From contig NZ_CP094657.1 of the NCBI RefSeq assembly GCF_023920705.1, positions 682,001-746,000 of the forward strand: a stretch of DNA of 64,000 nucleotides. The letters are read 5' to 3'. This document shows, piece after piece, positions 27,199 to 36,572 of this stretch. This stretch comes from Acinetobacter sp. XS-4. Its GTDB lineage: Bacteria; Pseudomonadota; Gammaproteobacteria; Pseudomonadales; Moraxellaceae. The position numbers and the translations under genes were made by a program. Numbering within the stretch: the stretch's first letter is position 1; every line of letters starts with the position of its first letter. A model generated the notes under the pieces. It did no database searches and was not told where the DNA came from. It worked only from the letters and a program-made list of their open reading frames with translations.

Positions 27199-28395
27199 AT
27201 GTTCAAATCATTCTTTCCATCACCACGGTATTTTTTCATATCTGTGGTTGTTTGGATCGCACTCAATATGGTGCTCTGGTACTCAGGTGGAAACACGTGG
27301 GGAACTTTTATCGGGTTTGCTAAGGGCTACCATGATGCACAACTCCCTGTGGGTGTGAGTCGTTTTTGGTCTCCAACTTTCTTATGGTTTTATCTCTGGT
27401 TTTTAGTCTCTACTGCGCTTTTTGCTGGCTTTTGGAAAATTATTTCCAATAACCCATGGCAGCGTTGGTCTATATGGGGCTCTGCATTTATTTTATTTAA
27501 CATCTGGTTTGGTGTTCAGGTCAGCGTTGCGATTAATGCATGGTATGTACCATTTTGGGACTTAATTCAAAAAATGCTTTCGAGTGGAGGTGGAGACCTC
27601 TCAGCACTATATAGTGAGACAATGGTCTTTCTTTATATTGCTATGGTTGCTGTGACTCTTGCTGTAATTAATGCTTTTTTCACGAGCCATTATGTATTCC
27701 GTTGGCGTACAGCAATGAATGAATACTACACAGAACATTGGGAACAACTGCGTCATGTTGAAGGTGCTTCGCAGCGTGTGCAAGAAGACACCATGCGCTT
27801 TGCAACTATTATGGAAGACTTAGGTGTTGAACTAGTAAAAGCAGTCATGATTTTAATTGCCTTTTTACCTATTTTATTTCAACTGTCTAAACATGTTCCT
27901 GTTTTGCCAATTGTTGGTGAACTAGAACATTCTCTAGTATGGGCAGCAATTGTATGGGCGGCTTTTGGTACCATTCTTTTAATGGTCGTTGGTATTAAAT
28001 TACCGGGACTACAATTTAATAATCAAAAAGTAGAAGCGGCTTATCGTAAAGAGTTGGTCTATGGCGAAGACCATGCAGACCGCGCAAAACCGGCTACGTT
28101 ACGTGAGTTATTTAGTAAAGTCCGTAAAAACTACTTCCGACTCTATTTCCATTATGCTTACTTTAACTTGGTGGCAACTTGGTATAAACAGTTAGATATT
28201 TTATATAGTTTGGTTGTATTGTTCCCTGCGATTGCAGGTGGGAAAATGACTCTAGGTTTGATTAATCAGATTGCTGGTGTATTTGATAAGGTTCGTGAAT
28301 CTTTCCAATATTTAATTAGTTCATGGAAAACAATTATTGAACTGCTTTCAATTTATAAGCGTTTAAAAGCTTTTGAGTCGATACTACATAAATAA
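27199..28395 (+). CDS. sbmA: SbmA/BacA-type peptide antibiotic transporter
   Basis: A 398-residue inner membrane protein with about eight helices and the SbmA family layout. Recognisable stretches include [13 protein letters not shown] near residue 168, [17 protein letters not shown] near residue 192 and [15 protein letters not shown] near residue 355. It lacks an ATPase domain. SbmA works as a proton-driven homodimer and imports proline-rich peptides, bleomycin and microcins. Its length matches the E. coli protein of about 406 residues. A strong terminator with a GAAA tetraloop follows immediately. Confidence 0.92.
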   Translation: MFKSFFPSPRYFFISVVVWIALNMVLWYSGGNTWGTFIGFAKGYHDAQLPVGVSRFWSPTFLWFYLWFLVSTALFAGFWKIISNNPWQRWSIWGSAFILFNIWFGVQVSVAINAWYVPFWDLIQKMLSSGGGDLSALYSETMVFLYIAMVAVTLAVINAFFTSHYVFRWRTAMNEYYTEHWEQLRHVEGASQRVQEDTMRFATIMEDLGVELVKAVMILIAFLPILFQLSKHVPVLPIVGELEHSLVWAAIVWAAFGTILLMVVGIKLPGLQFNNQKVEAAYRKELVYGEDHADRAKPATLRELFSKVRKNYFRLYFHYAYFNLVATWYKQLDILYSLVVLFPAIAGGKMTLGLINQIAGVFDKVRESFQYLISSWKTIIELLSIYKRLKAFESILHK

Positions 28396-28425
28396 AAGAA
28401 AACCCGCGAAAGCGGGTTTTCTTTT
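28394..28425. terminator. Bidirectional terminator after sbmA
   Basis: A perfect 14-bp stem with core AACCCGC/GCGGGTT, closed by a GAAA tetraloop, has A and T rich flanks on both sides. It serves sbmA and the converging gene at 28436. Confidence 0.93.
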
Positions 28426-28435
28426 AGGTGTGGAC

Positions 28436-29185
28436 TTAATGAGTCGCGTTATAAAAATTGAGAATAGGACCAACCAATGCCTGTTGCGATTTATCTAAGG
28501 TGACTTGAATTTCTTTATAGTTGAAAGTGTCTTCATCATGGTATTTAGCAATACCATGCGTTTTATTGTTCACTTGGGGAATTTGATAACTAAAAAAAGC
28601 CACTTTCTTAGAAGGATGAACAATGTTAATTAGTTTTTTCGAGTCTTTATAACCACCGAACTCATTTTCAAGACTTTCTTTTAACAGTTCTGGGAAATAG
28701 AGCGTTGCATTTGGTAGCCCGCAACCAACGCAAAATGAAGAATCATAAAGTTCTATTGCTTGTTTTTGATCTGCACTCATTATTAGCGCAAAGCCAGTTC
28801 CGTTAGCTCCTGCATTTGCTTGCACATCTTGCCAGTTTTGTGGAATGAGCACTAAACCTGTTTCAGGTAATGCAACAAGCTTGAGTTGCTTGGCATGTTG
28901 AGCATTGAGTTTAAAATTAAAACGGCAACTTTTAGGTGTACAGGTTTCAAAATCTTTAAGTAAACCATTCTCTGTTGGGCTTTGTGCTGTAACACCATAA
29001 AACGGGACTGTAACGCCGTTTAAAAACTTTGCCTCTCCTAGAGAGTAGAATTGATTATCTGCTTTGCGGGTGGCAGCAGAGCTATAAAATTTGGGGAAAT
29101 GAGGCGTAAAGCTTTCTACTTCTGCATAGGCACTTGAAGTGATACTGACTAATATTGTGCATAATAAAAAATTCAGTTTTTTCAT
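28436..29185 (-). CDS. Exported DUF4850-type protein
   Basis: A 249-residue protein with a signal peptide ending near SSAYA (residues 1-21). The mature domain contains two close cysteine pairs, CTPKSC near residue 82 and CVGCG near residue 152, which may form disulfides in the periplasm. The family name is from memory of Acinetobacter annotations and no enzymatic motif is visible. It lies at the edge of a run of exported proteins of unknown function and is divergent from the DUF1176 gene. Confidence 0.7.
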   Translation of the reverse strand: MKKLNFLLCTILVSITSSAYAEVESFTPHFPKFYSSAATRKADNQFYSLGEAKFLNGVTVPFYGVTAQSPTENGLLKDFETCTPKSCRFNFKLNAQHAKQLKLVALPETGLVLIPQNWQDVQANAGANGTGFALIMSADQKQAIELYDSSFCVGCGLPNATLYFPELLKESLENEFGGYKDSKKLINIVHPSKKVAFFSYQIPQVNNKTHGIAKYHDEDTFNYKEIQVTLDKSQQALVGPILNFYNATH

Positions 29186-29306
29186 TTTTAAAAAGTAATC
29201 ATTTAAATTTTATATAAACCTAGCATATTCTTTTAAACTAGATGTTAGTCCAAAATTTTAAACTGTTTTAACTTAATAATAAAACAGACCAGCAGAGACA
29301 TAAAAA

Positions 29307-30371
29307 ATGAAAAAAATGCTTTCAATTTGCTGTTTAACGGTAATGAGTTCTTATAGTTTTGCTCAAGAAATAAGAGGTATTTCATTTTCACACCAAGAGT
29401 GGGAAATCTCTTGTAGCAATACGGGTACATGTAAAGCCGCAGGCTATCAAAGTGAAGAAAATGGCGATAATCCAGCATCGCTTTTATTGGTGCGTAAAGC
29501 AGGGCCAAAACAACCTGTACAAGCTGAATTTGCTTTATCAAACTATGAGCAAAGCTTGCCAGCCAATCAGCTTAAAAATATTCATTTTTATGTAAATGGC
29601 AAAGATTTAGGCGCTGTGACTATAGATGGTACCGATTTGCCATTGATGGGGAAATTGAATAATTCACAAGTCAACACTGTACTACAGCAGTCTAAACAGA
29701 AAACTGAAATTGTATTTAAAAATGCGCAGCATGAATGGAAAATTTCCGATGCAGGAATGACCGCTGTGTTATTAAAAATGGATGATTTTCAGAAGCGTAT
29801 TGGGACTGTTGGTGCTTTGGTTAAAAAGGGCAGTGCTAATGAAACTAAAGTACTTATACCTGAGCCAAAACTGGTTGTTAAACATATTAAAACTACAGCT
29901 AAACCCTATTTAACTTTACAGCCTAAAAGCAAGCAGTACCAAATAATACACCGTAGCTTGATGGCAGCTAATCCGAATCCTAAAGAAGACTTTTGTGAAG
30001 GAATTTATGGTGGTAATAGTGATGGAGCTGAACCACAAGAAATAGAGCTATATAAACTAACTAATAAGAAAGTTCTCGCGACTACGCTGTGTTGGAGAGG
30101 GGCCTATAACGAAGGGTATGGCGCTTGGGTACTAGATGACTCTTTGGCTGGTAAGGCAACATTCGTGACAGAAACAGCTTCTGATTTCGATAGCGGTATT
30201 ATTAGTAGCGCTCAAAAGGGAAGAGGCATCGGCGATTGCTGGGCAAGTGAAGAATGGGTCTGGGACGGCAAGAGTTTTGTACATACTAAGGATATGTGGA
30301 CAGGGATGTGCAAAGGTTTGGCAGCAGGTGGGGTGTGGGAGCTTGATCGAATTGAAGCTATTGTAAAATAG
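29307..30371 (+). CDS. Exported DUF1176 family protein
   Basis: A 354-residue protein with a signal peptide (MKKMLSICCLTVMSSYSFA). The DUF1176 pattern includes WEISCSNTGTCKAAGY near residue 33 and a C-terminal half with CWASEEWVWDGKSFVH near residue 311. Several Cys suggest periplasmic disulfides. Function is unknown. The next gene starts 40 bases later on the same strand, so the two are probably co-transcribed. Confidence 0.82.
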   Translation: MKKMLSICCLTVMSSYSFAQEIRGISFSHQEWEISCSNTGTCKAAGYQSEENGDNPASLLLVRKAGPKQPVQAEFALSNYEQSLPANQLKNIHFYVNGKDLGAVTIDGTDLPLMGKLNNSQVNTVLQQSKQKTEIVFKNAQHEWKISDAGMTAVLLKMDDFQKRIGTVGALVKKGSANETKVLIPEPKLVVKHIKTTAKPYLTLQPKSKQYQIIHRSLMAANPNPKEDFCEGIYGGNSDGAEPQEIELYKLTNKKVLATTLCWRGAYNEGYGAWVLDDSLAGKATFVTETASDFDSGIISSAQKGRGIGDCWASEEWVWDGKSFVHTKDMWTGMCKGLAAGGVWELDRIEAIVK

Positions 30372-30411
30372 CTAATTTGTTGAAAAGAAATATCATTAGG
30401 AAAATAAAAAA

Positions 30412-31182
30412 ATGATTAAAGGCAGCATACAGATAGCTTTCTTAGTTATAGCAGGAATGTTTGCTTGTTTTGCCAAGCCTGCTTTTGCTGCACCCTTAAG
30501 TATTTTAGAGTTTAAAAAAACACAATTAAGTCAGAATGAGCAGGAGCAACTTTGCATACAAGTTAAAAAGCTTTGCGAGCATCTGGACCAATGGCGGGTT
30601 TTAAAAACAGCAGATCGGCAGTTATGGCTTCTGTCGGGTGGAGATATTATTCAATTTAACAACTCTGCAACGGGACTCAAACTATCGAAACAGTGGCATG
30701 TAAATCTCTCTACTCAAAAGGAGGGTACATCTGATGGGCAGTTTATCTTTCCTAAGCTTTTTCCTATGGCTCAAAATCGTTATGCAATTGCTGTAATCGA
30801 TTCATTTTCTGAAATGTACTCAGGAGGTGGTGCAAATATTGAGCGCGCTAGTTTTTATGAGTTAACAGATTCTGGAGCGACACATCAATTTATTGCGAAC
30901 TATCCATTTAGTTTTAGTCGGATGATCCGAGCTTGTTTTTCTGAGCAAGATTATGAAAGTTCTCAAGGAAATTGTCATGATGAGGATTCTTTAAGTTTGG
31001 ATATTCGTCCAGTCAAACCGCTATTGTGGCAATTCCGTTATCGTTATAGTTTAAGCGTATCACCTGCCTCAGATTCAGGTGAGAAATCATATAACGGCAG
31101 TAGAAACTTAAATATTGATTTAAATAAAGCACCAGAACAGCCAAATATTCCAGAAGCATGGAGTTATGCTGGAATGGGCTAA
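30412..31182 (+). CDS. Exported protein of unknown function
   Basis: A 256-residue protein with a signal peptide of about 26 residues ending FAKPAFA. An AGGAAA ribosome site lies ahead of the ATG. The mature part looks beta-rich and has Cys at CIQVKKLC and later near residues 182 and 194, suggesting disulfides. No family is recognised. Its place directly after the DUF1176 gene suggests a shared transcript and a related envelope role. Confidence 0.75.
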   Translation: MIKGSIQIAFLVIAGMFACFAKPAFAAPLSILEFKKTQLSQNEQEQLCIQVKKLCEHLDQWRVLKTADRQLWLLSGGDIIQFNNSATGLKLSKQWHVNLSTQKEGTSDGQFIFPKLFPMAQNRYAIAVIDSFSEMYSGGGANIERASFYELTDSGATHQFIANYPFSFSRMIRACFSEQDYESSQGNCHDEDSLSLDIRPVKPLLWQFRYRYSLSVSPASDSGEKSYNGSRNLNIDLNKAPEQPNIPEAWSYAGMG

Positions 31183-31292
31183 TTACTAAAGTAATTGTTA
31201 AATTTGAAGAAATAGACGATTTACAGAGTCATAACAGGTAACACCACTAGCTCTGTGATACAAAGAACAGATTGTTTATTGGAGCTAGACCT

Positions 31293-31811
31293 ATGTCACG
31301 TCAAGTTTATGCGATTGCCCGCCGTAAGTTTTCACATTTGAGCCGTTCAGTTTGTATGGCAGTTGCTGTACTGGGTACAACACAAATTGCGATGGCAGGT
31401 CCCACGGTTGATCAGTTAAGTGACTGTTTAGTTAAGGCTACAACGGCTTCAGACAAGACTACTGTGCTTCAATGGACATTTACGGCTTTAGCTGCCCATC
31501 CTGATTTAAAAGCATTTAGTAATGTAACGCCTGAGCAAAAGGATCAGTTAGATCAGAAACTGGCGCAGGTTTTACAACGTGTGATTGTGGAGCAATGTTC
31601 TACCCAAACTAAAGCTGTGATTCAGGCTGAAGGTGTGAAGGCAGTTGGGGAGGCTTTCCAGCAGTTAGGTCAAAGTGCTGGCGAAGATATTGTTAAAGAC
31701 CCCGCAGTTAAACAGCAGTTGCAGGGCACATTACGCTATATCGATTTAAATAAATTGGTGACGACGTTTTTAACACCAGAGATTTGGAATAAGTTGGGAA
31801 TTACACGTTAA
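31293..31811 (+). CDS. Exported helical protein of unknown function
   Basis: A 172-residue protein. The ATG at 31293 is chosen over a TTG at 31272 because GGAG lies eight bases upstream. The N-terminus has several Arg, then a hydrophobic stretch ending TQIAMAG, consistent with a signal peptide. The mature part is mostly helical and holds two Cys (SDC and EQC) that could pair. The end is DLNKLVTTFLTPEIWNKLG. A decayed partial copy lies downstream at 32629-32850. No family is recognised. Confidence 0.78.
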   Translation: MSRQVYAIARRKFSHLSRSVCMAVAVLGTTQIAMAGPTVDQLSDCLVKATTASDKTTVLQWTFTALAAHPDLKAFSNVTPEQKDQLDQKLAQVLQRVIVEQCSTQTKAVIQAEGVKAVGEAFQQLGQSAGEDIVKDPAVKQQLQGTLRYIDLNKLVTTFLTPEIWNKLGITR

Positions 31812-31833
31812 AAATCTAGTTTTCTATTTTAGT

Positions 31834-31867
31834 AATAAAGCCTGCTATTTATTCAGCAGGCTTTATT
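31834..31867 (+). terminator. Terminator of the 31293-31811 gene
   Basis: AATAAAGCCTGCT pairs with AGCAGGCTTTATT around an eight-base loop. It can serve both this gene and the converging PfpI gene. Confidence 0.87.
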
Positions 31868-31890
31868 TAAATTGGGACGAAGAGATCTAT

Positions 31891-32469
31891 TTAGATCGTA
31901 ATTGTAGCGCCTAAAACTTTCACAAATTGCGCTAACCAAGCTGGATGTGCAGGCCAAGCAGGTGCAGTCACCAAATGTCCATCTGTAACTGCTTCAGTCA
32001 CAGCAATATCCGCATATTGTCCACCTGCCAATTTTACTTCGGCAGCACACGCGGGATAAGCTGAGCAGAGGCGACCTTGTAATACATCTGCCGCAGCGAG
32101 TAACTGAGCGCCATGGCATACGGCTGCAATTGGTTTTTTCACTCGATCAAACTCACGCACAATTTCGACAACACGATCATTCATGCGCAAATATTCTGGT
32201 GCTCGACCACCCGGAATAACTAGACCTACATAATCTTCAGTATTAATGGCATCAAAATCGTAGTTAATCGCGAAGTTGTGGCCACATTTTTCGCTATAAG
32301 TTTGCTCACCTTCAAAATCATGAATCGCAGTCGCAATATGGTCGCCATTCTTTTTATTTGGGCAAACAGCATGCACGGTATAACCTAAACCAGTTAAGAA
32401 CTGAAAGGGAACCATGGTTTCATAGTCTTCTGCATAGTCACCGACCAACATTAAAATCTTTTTAGACAT
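31891..32469 (-). CDS. DJ-1/PfpI family protein
   Basis: A 192-residue single-domain protein. The nucleophile elbow [12 protein letters not shown] carries the reactive Cys near residue 118, and [13 protein letters not shown] lies near residue 83. Family members act as proteases, deglycases or chaperones, and the substrate cannot be read from sequence. It is close in fold to the hchA product at 55869, but belongs to the shorter PfpI-type group. Confidence 0.88.
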   Translation of the reverse strand: MSKKILMLVGDYAEDYETMVPFQFLTGLGYTVHAVCPNKKNGDHIATAIHDFEGEQTYSEKCGHNFAINYDFDAINTEDYVGLVIPGGRAPEYLRMNDRVVEIVREFDRVKKPIAAVCHGAQLLAAADVLQGRLCSAYPACAAEVKLAGGQYADIAVTEAVTDGHLVTAPAWPAHPAWLAQFVKVLGATITI

Positions 32470-32591
32470 GATTTATCTCTCTTTTTAAAATATAAGTTAT
32501 CTAAATTCTTAATTTAAATTAGCACAGTCACTGAGTAATTCTTTAGAAAAAAGCGCATTCTTTAGTCGAAGAATGTTTCATAAGTGATGTA

Positions 32592-32619
32592 AAAAAGCCT
32601 CGATAGATCGAGGCTTTTT
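32592..32619. terminator. Terminator-like hairpin in the gap after the PfpI gene
   Basis: A 13-bp perfect stem, GCCTCGAT/ATCGAGGC, around AG with A and T flanks. It probably ends the minus-strand transcript of the nuclease-like gene, although it is about 220 bases from that stop codon. The pseudogene lies between. Confidence 0.8.
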
Positions 32620-32628
32620 GTTGAGTTG

Positions 32629-32850
32629 GCTAATGAAATTAACCAATTAATTGTGATTTAGGCTGAAGTAGTTATGGTACTTGAGAGAATTTTAGTAAGT
32701 AGGTCAAGGTACAAATTAATAGTTAGTTCAAAGTGCGCTAGCACTTAAATAACAGTTGCAAGGTAATCGAGTTCTATCCACTTAAATAAATGGATAACAA
32801 CGTTTTTAATATCAGAAATTTTGAATAAATTGGGTGTGTTAATAGGGTAG
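32629..32850 (+). pseudogene. Decayed partial copy of the 31293-31811 gene
   Basis: The DNA aligns by eye with the 3' third of 31293-31811. At 32779-32835 it reads HLNKWITTFLISEILNKLG, against DLNKLVTTFLTPEIWNKLG in the intact gene (13 of 19 identical). Upstream pieces, such as GTGATTTAGGCTGAAG near 32653, match the parent GTGATTCAGGCTGAAG. Internal stop codons, a deletion of about 25 bases and a one-base shift near 32770 break the frame. The final TAG at 32848-32850 overlaps the tail of the opposite-strand gene. Confidence 0.8.
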
Positions 32851-34836
32851 TGATTCTTCAATTAGAGGATATCTACCTTCAATAAAAGATTTAATTTCTT
32901 CGAGAGAATATTCAAAAGATTTCTCTAAAATTAAAAGATTTTTTAAGTCAACTTTTATTATTACTTCATGCGCAAGAGAAAAATAATCAATTATTAGTTT
33001 TCCGCTAGTATACTTTTTTAATTCTTGAACAGAGAAGTGGTCAGTTTCCCAGAACCTATATACATTTTTATCTATCCTTAAAGAGCCACCAGAAATACAA
33101 TTTATTAGTTCTTGGGCGTTTAAACAAGTGTAGTTTTTTACTTTCAGGCCATTAAATAGCCTGTTTGATGATACTATTGAAAAATTAAAATTGCATTTGT
33201 AAAGAGAGATTTGTAATTTTTTAGCTAAATTTTTTCTTGTTGTAGGGTCTTTAAGCATTTTTTCTAAATTTTCTAACTGTTTTTCTGCTTTAACTAAATG
33301 TTCAAAGGAGTTTCTTAACTCATATTCATTTGCAGGGTGGTACGAGTTTTTACACTCAAAAATAAATACTTCATTATCTAATTTTGCTAGAATATCAATA
33401 TCATATTTTCCAAATTTTACTTCAGTAAATACTGTGAAACCTACGGACTTTAACTCGTTTTTAATAGTCTCAATCATTTTGTCATTTTTATTTTGTATTG
33501 ATAAGTTTATGTTGTTTCTCCATAATACATTTCTAATAATATTTGATCTACTTAAAATTGTAGGTGATACAATAATACTTTTTCCAAACTTTAATGCTGG
33601 TGAATATTGTATATCATAGAAATCTTTAATTTTATAAAAGTCTTCGCTGATATGATTGATAAATAAATTATAGAAATTTTTATTACTTTTTGAAAAAATT
33701 TGATTAATTAATCTTTCAAAGTCTTTTTCATGAAATAGAGGGATTGAAGAAGACCTTAATATAAAATCTTTATTTTTCATTTTTTCATTTTTTATTATTT
33801 CTCTATAGAACTTACTTAGAAGCAAAAAGAATCTTTGTAACTTTAAGAAATCTAAAACAGTAAAGTCATCTACTATTTTTTGTTCTAGGTCATTTTGATT
33901 AAGGAAATTTTCGTTGAAAATAAGATAAAGTTGAGAGATTTCTTCTAGGAAAATTGAATCTGTGTTTAATAAATCTAAAAAAATAGGATTAAGCGAAAAT
34001 TTGGGACATAATCGTATGAAAGGTTCATTTCTGATTTCATAAGATTTTAGATTAATTAACGTATCACATACTTGATCTAAAACTTCATTTAGAGTGGGGC
34101 GATTATTTTTGCTATTTAAAAAATCATTAAATACTGTTGTTCTTTTTAAATCATATTTTAGATGGGAAAATGTTATTGATTTTTCAAAATCAATATTATC
34201 CATGGAGTAGGTTTTTTTATTTTCTTTATTTATTTTGTAGTGAAAAAAGTCAACTTTTATTTCCATTTTCTTAAAATAAACTATTTTAGATGCTAAATCT
34301 ATAATTGATTCTAACTCATTTGGTGGTAATTCATGTATTTTAATAATATCTTTTTCGCTAGTACTTTTGATATTCCTACATAAAATAATGAGGTGGGAGA
34401 AAGCTTCTAGTTTTATCTCATATGCTGAGTTAAATTTGTATTCATAGAAAAAATTGTCTGCATAAGCAGTTAGTGTTTTTACTAAGCTAGGTTGTAAATA
34501 AATATAGTCGTTTAATAATTTGTTTATATATTTAATATTTTTGGAGATTTGACATAAGTGCAGCATACTGTAAAGATATGAATTATGTGTTATGAATTTC
34601 TCATCATCTAAAAGGGTTTTAATTATTTTTTTTAAATTTTTGGTTTCATAATCATAAGTTGAAGGCCTTAGAAACCCCATTTTTTTAATACTGGAGATTA
34701 CATCGTCAGTATTAAATATTTTTGTTTTAAAGTAAAATTCTTCCAAAAATATGCTTGTGATGTGTGTTTCATCTTTAATAGTAGTCTGCATAGATAAAAG
34801 AATGTCCTTTATTTTTTTGTATGTCTTTTTTTGCAT
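32839..34836 (-). CDS. Large AT-rich protein with a PD-(D/E)XK nuclease signature
   Basis: A 665-residue protein, strikingly rich in Lys, Asn, Ile and Phe, and encoded by far more AT-rich DNA than its neighbours. The first 440 residues look mostly helical with no known motif. Near residues 465-495 is a nuclease-like core: a Glu in FTEVKFG, then GKYDIDILA with candidate metal Asp near 478-480, and FIFECKN with Glu and Lys near 493-495. A 170-residue C-terminal part follows. There is no signal peptide. This pattern fits restriction-like or NERD-like nucleases, so defence or DNA processing is possible but unproven. It stands alone, next to a pseudogene. Confidence 0.75.
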   Translation of the reverse strand: MQKKTYKKIKDILLSMQTTIKDETHITSIFLEEFYFKTKIFNTDDVISSIKKMGFLRPSTYDYETKNLKKIIKTLLDDEKFITHNSYLYSMLHLCQISKNIKYINKLLNDYIYLQPSLVKTLTAYADNFFYEYKFNSAYEIKLEAFSHLIILCRNIKSTSEKDIIKIHELPPNELESIIDLASKIVYFKKMEIKVDFFHYKINKENKKTYSMDNIDFEKSITFSHLKYDLKRTTVFNDFLNSKNNRPTLNEVLDQVCDTLINLKSYEIRNEPFIRLCPKFSLNPIFLDLLNTDSIFLEEISQLYLIFNENFLNQNDLEQKIVDDFTVLDFLKLQRFFLLLSKFYREIIKNEKMKNKDFILRSSSIPLFHEKDFERLINQIFSKSNKNFYNLFINHISEDFYKIKDFYDIQYSPALKFGKSIIVSPTILSRSNIIRNVLWRNNINLSIQNKNDKMIETIKNELKSVGFTVFTEVKFGKYDIDILAKLDNEVFIFECKNSYHPANEYELRNSFEHLVKAEKQLENLEKMLKDPTTRKNLAKKLQISLYKCNFNFSIVSSNRLFNGLKVKNYTCLNAQELINCISGGSLRIDKNVYRFWETDHFSVQELKKYTSGKLIIDYFSLAHEVIIKVDLKNLLILEKSFEYSLEEIKSFIEGRYPLIEESLPY

Positions 34837-35059
34837 AATTAATTCTCTTTGCTTAAGTATGGGAATTTTAAAATAATGATATTTTTATTTTAGTTGTATT
34901 GTAAGTTTTTTCTAGTTATATTTTTTCTTTTAATTATTGAGATACTAGAAATAATATTAATAACCAATAAAGATATTAGTTTATTTGTCATGGATAACCT
35001 ATCAATATGTTTTTTAGCTTAAAAATTATTGTGGATTCATTGAGTTTTTAAAATAGATA

Positions 35060-35085
35060 AAAAACCCGCTCTAAAGCGGGTTTTT
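35060..35085 (-). terminator. Terminator of the gatCAB operon
   Basis: An 11-bp stem, AAAAACCCGCT/AGCGGGTTTTT, around CTAA. It lies 18 bases beyond the gatB stop codon, with T following on the minus strand. Confidence 0.9.
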
Positions 35086-35102
35086 CTAAAAGTTGGATTA
35101 GC

Positions 35103-36572
35103 TTAACCAATCAGTTTTTTCATTAATTCATTTACTTGAGCAGGGTTAGCTTTACCCTTAGAAGCTTTCATGACTTGACCTACAAGACCGTTAAAGGCTT
35201 TTTCTTTACCAGACTTGTACTCTTCAACCATTTTTTCATTGGCTGCAAGTACTTCTTTAATGATTGCTTCAATCGCCCCAGTGTCAGTTTCTTGCTTTAA
35301 GCCTTTTTCAGCAATGATGTCATCGGCAGATTTACCTTCCGATTCCCACATAAAGCCAAAGACTTGTTTAGCAATCTTACCGCTAATGGTGTTGTCAATA
35401 ATACGTGCAATCATGCCACCTAACTGTTCAGCAGAAACAGGTGAGTCTGCCAAATCTAGGTTAGCTTTGTTTAAAGCACCTGAGAATTCGCCCATCACCC
35501 AGTTTGCCGATACTTTACCTTGTGCAGCGCCGCCCGCAGCAGCCACAACAGCTTCAAAGAAGTCTGCCATTTCGCGTGAGAGCGTAAGTACGTGTGCATC
35601 GTATTCAGTTACAGCAAATTCTGCGATAAAGCGTGCACGGCGTGCAGCAGGCAGCTCAGGAAGTGCAGCGCGAGCTGCTTCAATTTGCTCATCTGCAATA
35701 ATCACAGGTAACAAATCTGGATCTGGGAAGTAGCGGTAATCGTTCGCTTCTTCTTTAGAGCGCATTGAACGCGTTTCCATTTTGTTTGGATCGAACAAAC
35801 GAGTTTCTTGGTCGATGCTTCCACCGTATTCCAAAATTTCCATTTGGCGTTCAATTTCAACATTGATTGCTTGTTCAATGAAACGGAATGAGTTGAGGTT
35901 TTTAAGCTCACAGCGCGTACCAAACGGTTGACCCGGACGACGTAAAGACACGTTACAGTCTGCACGGAATGAACCTTCAGCCATGTTACCGTCGGAAATA
36001 CCTAACCAGCGCACAAGGGTGTGAATTGATTTGATATATGCCACTGCTTCTTCAACCGAACGCATATCAGGTTCAGAAACGATTTCAAGTAAAGGTGTAC
36101 CAGCACGGTTTAAGTCAATGCCAGACATGCCTTCAAATTGGTCATGAATCGATTTACCCGCATCTTCTTCAAGGTGAGCACGAGTTACGCCAATGCGTTT
36201 TGTTGTGCCATCTTCAAGCTGAATGTCGATGTGACCTAAGCCCACAATTGGGTTATCCATTTGGCTAATTTGATAGCCTTTTGGCGAGTCAGGGTAGAAG
36301 TAGTTTTTACGTGCAAACACAGATGCTTGGTCGATGTAAGCATCGATACCCAAACCAAAGCGGATAGCAAGATCAACTACTTTTTCATTCAGCACAGGTA
36401 ATACACCCGGCATTGCCAAGTCGACAAGGCTCGCTTGCGTGTTTGGGTCTTGACCAAATTCAGTTGATGAACCCGAGAAAATTTTAGAATTGGTTGCAAG
36501 CTGAGTGTGAATCTCGATACCAATAACGACTTCCCAACCGTCAATCAATTTCAACTTTTGAGCTTCAGCCAT
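35103..36572 (-). CDS. gatB: Asp/Glu-tRNA amidotransferase subunit B
   Basis: A 489-residue protein. It starts with [16 protein letters not shown], continues with the GatB cradle domain ([17 protein letters not shown] near residue 88) and ends with the helical tail and YqeY-like domain, which includes [13 protein letters not shown]. The subunit phosphorylates Glu or Asp on mischarged tRNA and channels ammonia from GatA to make Gln-tRNA or Asn-tRNA. Its ATG overlaps the gatA stop by one base (TAATG), so translation is coupled. Confidence 0.97.
   Translation of the reverse strand: MAEAQKLKLIDGWEVVIGIEIHTQLATNSKIFSGSSTEFGQDPNTQASLVDLAMPGVLPVLNEKVVDLAIRFGLGIDAYIDQASVFARKNYFYPDSPKGYQISQMDNPIVGLGHIDIQLEDGTTKRIGVTRAHLEEDAGKSIHDQFEGMSGIDLNRAGTPLLEIVSEPDMRSVEEAVAYIKSIHTLVRWLGISDGNMAEGSFRADCNVSLRRPGQPFGTRCELKNLNSFRFIEQAINVEIERQMEILEYGGSIDQETRLFDPNKMETRSMRSKEEANDYRYFPDPDLLPVIIADEQIEAARAALPELPAARRARFIAEFAVTEYDAHVLTLSREMADFFEAVVAAAGGAAQGKVSANWVMGEFSGALNKANLDLADSPVSAEQLGGMIARIIDNTISGKIAKQVFGFMWESEGKSADDIIAEKGLKQETDTGAIEAIIKEVLAANEKMVEEYKSGKEKAFNGLVGQVMKASKGKANPAQVNELMKKLIG

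Noticed and set aside
29245..29541. A 98-codon minus-strand frame across the DUF1176 start
   Set aside because: Antisense to the signal peptide and first domain of a supported gene, and no ribosome site was found.
35215..35733. A 172-codon open frame antisense to gatB
   Set aside because: It is opposite a clear gatB, composed mainly of Ser and Ala, and has no ribosome site; it reflects codon bias of the real gene.
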